From CAYUCJ01 sp049282265 (GTDB lineage Bacteria > Desulfobacterota > DSM-4660 > Desulfatiglandales > Desulfatiglandaceae), in contig JBAPTR010000122.1 in NCBI GenBank assembly GCA_049282265.1, positions 31,606-95,605 of the forward strand: a stretch of DNA of 64,000 nucleotides. The letters run 5' to 3'. The notes below the pieces were generated by a model that had not been told where the DNA came from, ran no database searches, and saw only the letters and a list, made by a program, of their open reading frames with translations. The position numbers and the translations under genes were made by a program. Positions 60,503 through 64,000 of the stretch are shown one piece after another. Every line of letters starts with the position of its first letter. Position 1 is the stretch's first letter.

Positions 60503-61264
60503 ATGCCTGAAACACGTGTAGACAGCCAGATCTTCGAAAAATTTACGAGCTTTCGCCGCGGCATCGTTGTGGCCCGAAATATGAACAATAGGGGACCCTT
60601 CACACAACTCGCGTCCCTTCTGGATGAAGCTTTTGCCAACGCGGCCTCCAACCCCATCGATTTGACAACAGACCCGCGAACGGCTGCCTGGAACGAAACC
60701 TACCGGGAGTTGGGATGCAATCCGAAAAAATTCCCAGCCGCTCACCTTGCACTCCTGAAGCGAATTCAGAAACCAGGCGCCTCCATTCCTTTCATCAACA
60801 AGGCGGTGGCGATCATGAACGACAACTCTATCCGGGGTGTCTTGCCTGTCGGTGGGGATGACGTGCTCCGGGCTGGGGAAACCCTCGAACTTCGTTTCGC
60901 AGACGGGCATGAACAGTTTACGCCCTTGAGTGATCCGGAGAAAATCGAGCACCCGGATCCCGGGGAGATTATTTACGTGGTTGCGGAGACACGAGAGGTC
61001 ATGTGCCGGCGGTGGAACTGGCGAAACGGATTTCAAACCCGGATCACTGAAGAAACGCAAGCCATGGTCATGAACATAGATGGACTCGGAGAGGACAGTG
61101 AGAAGCGGGCCATTTTGGTTCGTGATCGTGTGGCCCGAATGCTTGAACAATACTGTAATGCCGAAGTCGAGACAGCTCTCCTGACGCCATCCGAGCCATA
61201 TTTTCGATTTGGGGGGGTAAAGGATATGCGAGGGAAAAGATCAGGGGCAAATCTTAAACCTTAA
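60503..61264 (+). CDS. B3/B4-domain protein (PheRS beta-like)
   Basis: A 253-residue protein with the B3/4 domain of the phenylalanyl-tRNA synthetase beta subunit, without any catalytic part. Blocks are WNETYRELGCNPKKFPAAHL, ALLKRIQKPGASIPFINKAV, GVLPVGGDDVLRAGETLELR and VMCRRWNWRNGFQTRITEET. Stand-alone B3/4 proteins are thought to edit or sense amino acids or mischarged tRNA; the function is not firmly known. AAAGGAA precedes the ATG. It follows the IS element. Confidence 0.85.
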   Translation: MPETRVDSQIFEKFTSFRRGIVVARNMNNRGPFTQLASLLDEAFANAASNPIDLTTDPRTAAWNETYRELGCNPKKFPAAHLALLKRIQKPGASIPFINKAVAIMNDNSIRGVLPVGGDDVLRAGETLELRFADGHEQFTPLSDPEKIEHPDPGEIIYVVAETREVMCRRWNWRNGFQTRITEETQAMVMNIDGLGEDSEKRAILVRDRVARMLEQYCNAEVETALLTPSEPYFRFGGVKDMRGKRSGANLKP

Positions 61265-61330
61265 ATAGTCACAACCAATCTTTAATATTTAAGATGCGAC
61301 CCGGTTCATCTACTAAAAATAATTCATAAT

Positions 61331-61381
61331 AACGGCATTAAGTGTGACGGCAAAAAGCCGCCGCGCCTTATGCCGAGCGTT
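61331..61381. repeat. imperfect palindrome between cassette-like genes
   Basis: AACGGCATTAAGTGTGACGGC pairs with GCCGCCGCGCCTTATGCCG...CGTT across an AAAAA loop: AAC/GTT, then an unpaired step, then GGCAT-AAG. The layout is like a short attC site, but the core boxes are not consensus. It could equally be a terminator for the B3/4 gene. G+C-rich palindromes continue to 61437. Confidence 0.35.
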
Positions 61382-61457
61382 GTTCGCGAGGATTGCAATC
61401 CGCCGGCCGTAAGCTGATCCGCGGCGATTATGTTTTAGATTATAAAGGAGGAAAGTT

Positions 61458-61835
61458 ATGGCAACGTTACCAGAAGAAGTGAGTAAAGCATGGGAAGACC
61501 GGGAAGGTCCTATCATTCTGTCAACTGTAAATGGAGACGGAATTCCTAATGCTATATACGCTACCTGCGTGTCAAAATTCAGCAAAGATACTATAGTGGT
61601 TGCGAATAATTATTTTTCTAAAACACTCGAAAACATACTTGCAGGCAGCAAAGGAACAATTCTTTTTATAACAAAAAAAGGAAAATCCTATCAGATAAAG
61701 GGAACTATTGAATACCACAAAGAAGGTAGTATCTTTGAGGATATGAAAAAATGGAACCCTAAGAAACATCCAGGTCATGCTGCAGCAGCATTGAAAGTGG
61801 AAGAGGTCTATACGGGAGCAGAGAAACTTGTTTAG
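61458..61835 (+). CDS. pyridoxamine 5'-phosphate oxidase-like FMN-binding protein
   Basis: A 125-residue split-barrel flavoprotein. It opens with EVSKAWEDREGPIILSTVNG then GIPNAIYATCVSKFSKDTIV, then FSKTLENILAGSKGTILFIT and a KGTIEYHKEG strand, all in the PNPOx-like pattern. It probably is a small flavin reductase or oxidase rather than the vitamin B6 enzyme. TAAAGGAGG gives a strong ribosome site. The gene is clearly more A+T-rich than the core genes, and lies between palindromic G+C-rich spacers, as gene cassettes do. Confidence 0.85.
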   Translation: MATLPEEVSKAWEDREGPIILSTVNGDGIPNAIYATCVSKFSKDTIVVANNYFSKTLENILAGSKGTILFITKKGKSYQIKGTIEYHKEGSIFEDMKKWNPKKHPGHAAAALKVEEVYTGAEKLV

Positions 61836-61949
61836 GTATAGCCTTAAAAGGATGGGGTCAAGAGCAGACCCTATAACTCTATTGCGGGTTCCCGCGTCTC
61901 ACCCGGCCGTTAAGCATCTGATTTGAGATGGAGTTGCGAAAGGGAAAAA

Positions 61950-62762
61950 ATGTTAAGAAATGAAGGCGAAAGGTTGAGGCGGGTCGTTGTGTGTTCGCCA
62001 AAACGTGAATATGCCCGTGCCAGCAATTTTGAAAAGCATAATATTGGCGAGCTGGGTATTCCAACAGTTGCAATTCAGCAGCATGATACGTTGAAATCTA
62101 AACTTAGCGAGTTTGGGGCTGAACTGATAGATATTTCAGAATTAGATGAACATCCAAATTCTGTTTTCACGCGCGATACAGCACTTTGTACGCCGCGAGG
62201 ATATATAAAACTGCGGCTAGGTTTAGAAACTCGACAAGGCGAAGGGGAGTGGATGGCCGCAACTTTAGATTCACTTGGCGAATCTTGTGTGGGTAAAATC
62301 AAAGCACCAGGAACAGTTGAAGGGGGAGATGTTGTTCTAGCGGGGAAAGTTGCATTTATAGGGAAGTCAATACGTACGAATGGGGAAGGGATAAGACAAC
62401 TTTCTGCGCTGTTGAAGATGATGGGATATGATATTCGGGTAATAGAATTGCCCAATACAATCTTGCATCTTGATAAAGCCTTGATGGTTCTTGGCCCAAG
62501 ACAAGTCCTTTATTGTAGGGGCCTAATATCAAAAGAAAAGATAAAAGGCTTTGAAGGAATTGGAATATCTTGTGGAGGAGATACCACAGCGAATATTATA
62601 TGTTTAGGAGATAAAAATCTGATCATACATCGCTCAAACTCAATCGTAATAGACCACCTGGAAGCCGAAGGGTATATAGTTCATAATCTTGATTTGGGCG
62701 AATTTGCCAAAGGAATGGGTGGACCAAATTGTCTCATTATGCCTGTCGAGCGCGGTACCTAA
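61950..62762 (+). CDS. arginine deiminase/dimethylargininase-like amidinotransferase-fold protein
   Basis: A 270-residue protein of the guanidine-modifying superfamily. Key blocks are RRVVVCSPKREYARASNF, HPNSVFTRDTALCTP (substrate Asp), GTVEGGDVVLAGKVAFIG, LHLDKALMVLG (His) and GGPNCLIMPVERGT, where the Cys is the likely nucleophile. The nearest type is dimethylarginine dimethylaminohydrolase. I take the ATG at 61950, which follows GAAAGGGA; the frame opens at 61923. It is A+T-rich and its stop codon lies inside the first core box of an attC-like site, the classic arrangement of an integron cassette. Confidence 0.83.
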   Translation: MLRNEGERLRRVVVCSPKREYARASNFEKHNIGELGIPTVAIQQHDTLKSKLSEFGAELIDISELDEHPNSVFTRDTALCTPRGYIKLRLGLETRQGEGEWMAATLDSLGESCVGKIKAPGTVEGGDVVLAGKVAFIGKSIRTNGEGIRQLSALLKMMGYDIRVIELPNTILHLDKALMVLGPRQVLYCRGLISKEKIKGFEGIGISCGGDTTANIICLGDKNLIIHRSNSIVIDHLEAEGYIVHNLDLGEFAKGMGGPNCLIMPVERGT

Positions 62763-62880
62763 CCCAACATGCACTTGACCGGGCTTTGCCCGGAGGGTAA
62801 GCGGCGCGATTTGCCAAATTTGTTTATGGCCAAACGGCAGCCGGAGCCAAGACACCAGGCAAGTGATGTAGCCGTTAGCG
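62757..62880. other. candidate integron attC site
   Basis: ACCTAAC at 62757-62763 fits RYYYAAC exactly. The left arm CTAACCCAACATGCACTTGACC pairs with the right arm GGCAAGTGATGTAGCCGTTAG as CTAAC/GTTAG, an unpaired step, then ACATG-CACTTG with one extra base, then CC. This is the R-spacer-L plan of attC sites, and ~124 bp is within their length range. The right core box reads GTTAGCG, a partial match to GTTRRRY. No integrase gene is in the window. Confidence 0.55.
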
Positions 62881-62904
62881 TCAGAAGGAGCGGAAAAGGA
62901 TAGA

Positions 62905-62982
62905 ATGAAAGTCACCATTTTCGGGGACTTTAGGGCCGCCTTTCACATTTTTATCATAAATATGGACGGCCCACCTATCTAA
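62905..62982 (+). CDS. possible 25-codon leader peptide
   Basis: ATG at 62905 behind GGAGCGGAAAAGGAT opens MKVTIFGDFRAAFHIFIINM and stops at 62982. It lies between the attC-like site and the hydrolase gene. It may be a short leader ORF, a remnant of a cassette gene or chance. Confidence 0.2.
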   Translation: MKVTIFGDFRAAFHIFIINMDGPPI

Positions 62983-63022
62983 TGACATTCCATGAATTGG
63001 AAATTTTTAGGAGGGAAATAGA

Positions 63023-63871
63023 ATGGAAGTAAGGCTTAATAATCACGGACAGAATTTACTTTCCACAAAGGTATTTTTCAGTGATGAAAGTGGGTTCGCT
63101 GTCGCTTCCGTAATCGTTATGGGCGAGACAGACGCCGTCCTTCTCGATGCACAGTGGAGTTTGTCAAACGGCCATCGCGTTGCAGCGGAAATACTGGAAA
63201 CCGGCAGAAACCTGAAAACAATTTATGTCACTCATGCACACCCCGACCACTACTTCGGATTGGGGCCGATTGTTGAGGCCTTTCCCGGGGCAAAGGTCGT
63301 TGCCCTTCCAGAGGTAGCCAGCACTATCAATAAACAGATGTTCGGTAAAATCGATCATTGGAGAGACATTATCGGGCGCACTAATGTCCCGACAATAGCG
63401 GTCAAGATCGAGCCTCTTACCGATAACCACTTTGAGTTGGAAGGGCAACGCATTGAGATAATCTCGAAAATTATGGGGGACCTGAAATATAATACTGTTG
63501 TCTGGATTCCCTCCATAAAAACCCTCTATGGTAGTGATGTTCTCTTCAACCAGGCCCATCCCTTTACCTGCGAGATTACGGCTGAGGAGCGAAGACAGTG
63601 GTATCATGATATTGAGCGGATAGAGGGGTTGGGGGCGGAAGTGGTCATACCTGGCCATCAGAAACCGGGCATGCCTTTCGACTCGTCTTGTTACAAGTTT
63701 ATGAAAGACTACCTTATTGCTACTGAAGAAGAGCTTGAAAATACAACGGACACCGGCTCATTCTTTTATGCAATGGCTTTGCGCTTCCCTGATGCCAATC
63801 TCCTTTTCTTAAGTAATGAGATGAACGCCGCTGTTTTTAAGGGAGGAAGGGATTGGGAGTGGCGGGACTAA
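63023..63871 (+). CDS. metallo-beta-lactamase-fold hydrolase
   Basis: A 282-residue MBL-fold protein. YVTHAHPDHYFGLGPI is the metal motif; further ligand regions are LYGSDVLFNQAHPF (Asp) and VVIPGHQKPG (His). It lacks an export signal. A strong AGGAGGG ribosome site precedes the ATG. It is unrelated in subgroup to the hydrolase at 43583. The substrate is unknown. The gene lies just after the attC-like site and may belong to the same mobile neighbourhood. The remaining 130 bp of the window show nothing recognisable. Confidence 0.88.
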   Translation: MEVRLNNHGQNLLSTKVFFSDESGFAVASVIVMGETDAVLLDAQWSLSNGHRVAAEILETGRNLKTIYVTHAHPDHYFGLGPIVEAFPGAKVVALPEVASTINKQMFGKIDHWRDIIGRTNVPTIAVKIEPLTDNHFELEGQRIEIISKIMGDLKYNTVVWIPSIKTLYGSDVLFNQAHPFTCEITAEERRQWYHDIERIEGLGAEVVIPGHQKPGMPFDSSCYKFMKDYLIATEEELENTTDTGSFFYAMALRFPDANLLFLSNEMNAAVFKGGRDWEWRD

Positions 63872-64000
63872 TTAGTTTAAGGGATCACAAAGGGGTCACC
63901 CACCCTACGGTATGATGAAAATGCGAATAGCTCAATAGAAGTTTCAGAATTTTGATTATCTTACGGCACTGCACAACCACGTCTCTGAGCTGTCAAAATA

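Noticed and set aside
61880..61916. Second attC site before the deiminase-like gene
   Set aside because: GTTAAGC fits a right core box and GCGGG/CCCGC makes a hairpin, but the left arm does not pair in the R/L plan, so I kept it only as a possible boundary.
1..64000. CRISPR arrays, rRNA operons, prophage or plasmid origin
   Set aside because: No regularly spaced direct repeats, no rRNA-like blocks, no phage structural or replication genes were seen.

Overview
The window looks like chromosomal DNA of a Gram-negative, anaerobic bacterium of the Desulfobacterota (former Deltaproteobacteria). This is an inference from gene content and protein style: a double-membrane lipoprotein set (lspA, lgt, RlpA, a YdbH-like protein), a TRAP transporter with a beta-keto acid cleavage enzyme, acyl-CoA dehydrogenase, a malic enzyme with a phosphotransacetylase tail, a PilMNOP-type secretion cluster and c-di-GMP genes. 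No rRNA, tRNA or CRISPR array was found.

Layout. 0-7 kb (minus strand): a Ski2-like helicase cut by the window edge, acyl-CoA dehydrogenase, cobalamin adenosyltransferase with a coupled hypothetical gene, RlpA, a TPR protein and a small ribbon-helix-helix regulator with an inverted-repeat operator. 7-14.8 kb: malic enzyme between two direct copies of a ~290 bp foldback element, then mgtE (Mg2+), a DHH phosphoesterase, thiE and a TIM-barrel protein. 14.8-22 kb: two small coupled genes, a lipoprotein, ileS-lspA-lgt, a GGDEF/PilZ pair and a Nudix hydrolase. 22-33 kb: a long minus-strand secretion operon (GspF, GspE, PilM, PilN, PilO, PilP/GspC-like, secretin, three pseudopilins, an exported protein, a lytic transglycosylase) mixing type IV pilus and type II secretion features. 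33.4-42.4 kb: a small FN3 protein, an IS110 remnant, then an osmotic-stress block (MscS channel, DUF5752 protein, TreT, OtsB, OtsA) and an AIM24-type protein. 42.7-45.5 kb: HDOD, metallo-hydrolase and a frameshifted J-domain gene. 45.7-51.3 kb: a catabolic operon (damaged cyclase, TRAP DctPQM, SMP-30 lactonase-like protein, BKACE). 51.4-59.6 kb: an envelope pair (YdbH-like plus a YnbE-YdbL fusion) and the helicase HrpA. 59.6-64 kb: an accessory end with a decayed IS200 copy and unrelated genes, partly A+T-rich, one of them bounded by a good candidate integron attC site.

Three dispersed palindromic repeat types stand out. Family B (~157 bp, four tandem hairpins, short terminal inverted repeats) occurs five times, family A (~290 bp foldback) three times, and a third palindrome sits at 52 kb. 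Families A and B share a terminal sequence, so they may be mobilised by the same absent transposase. The observations most worth following up are the attC-bounded cassette, the YnbE-YdbL fusion with a buried second signal peptide, the secretin carrying TPR and SPOR ends, and the repeat families.
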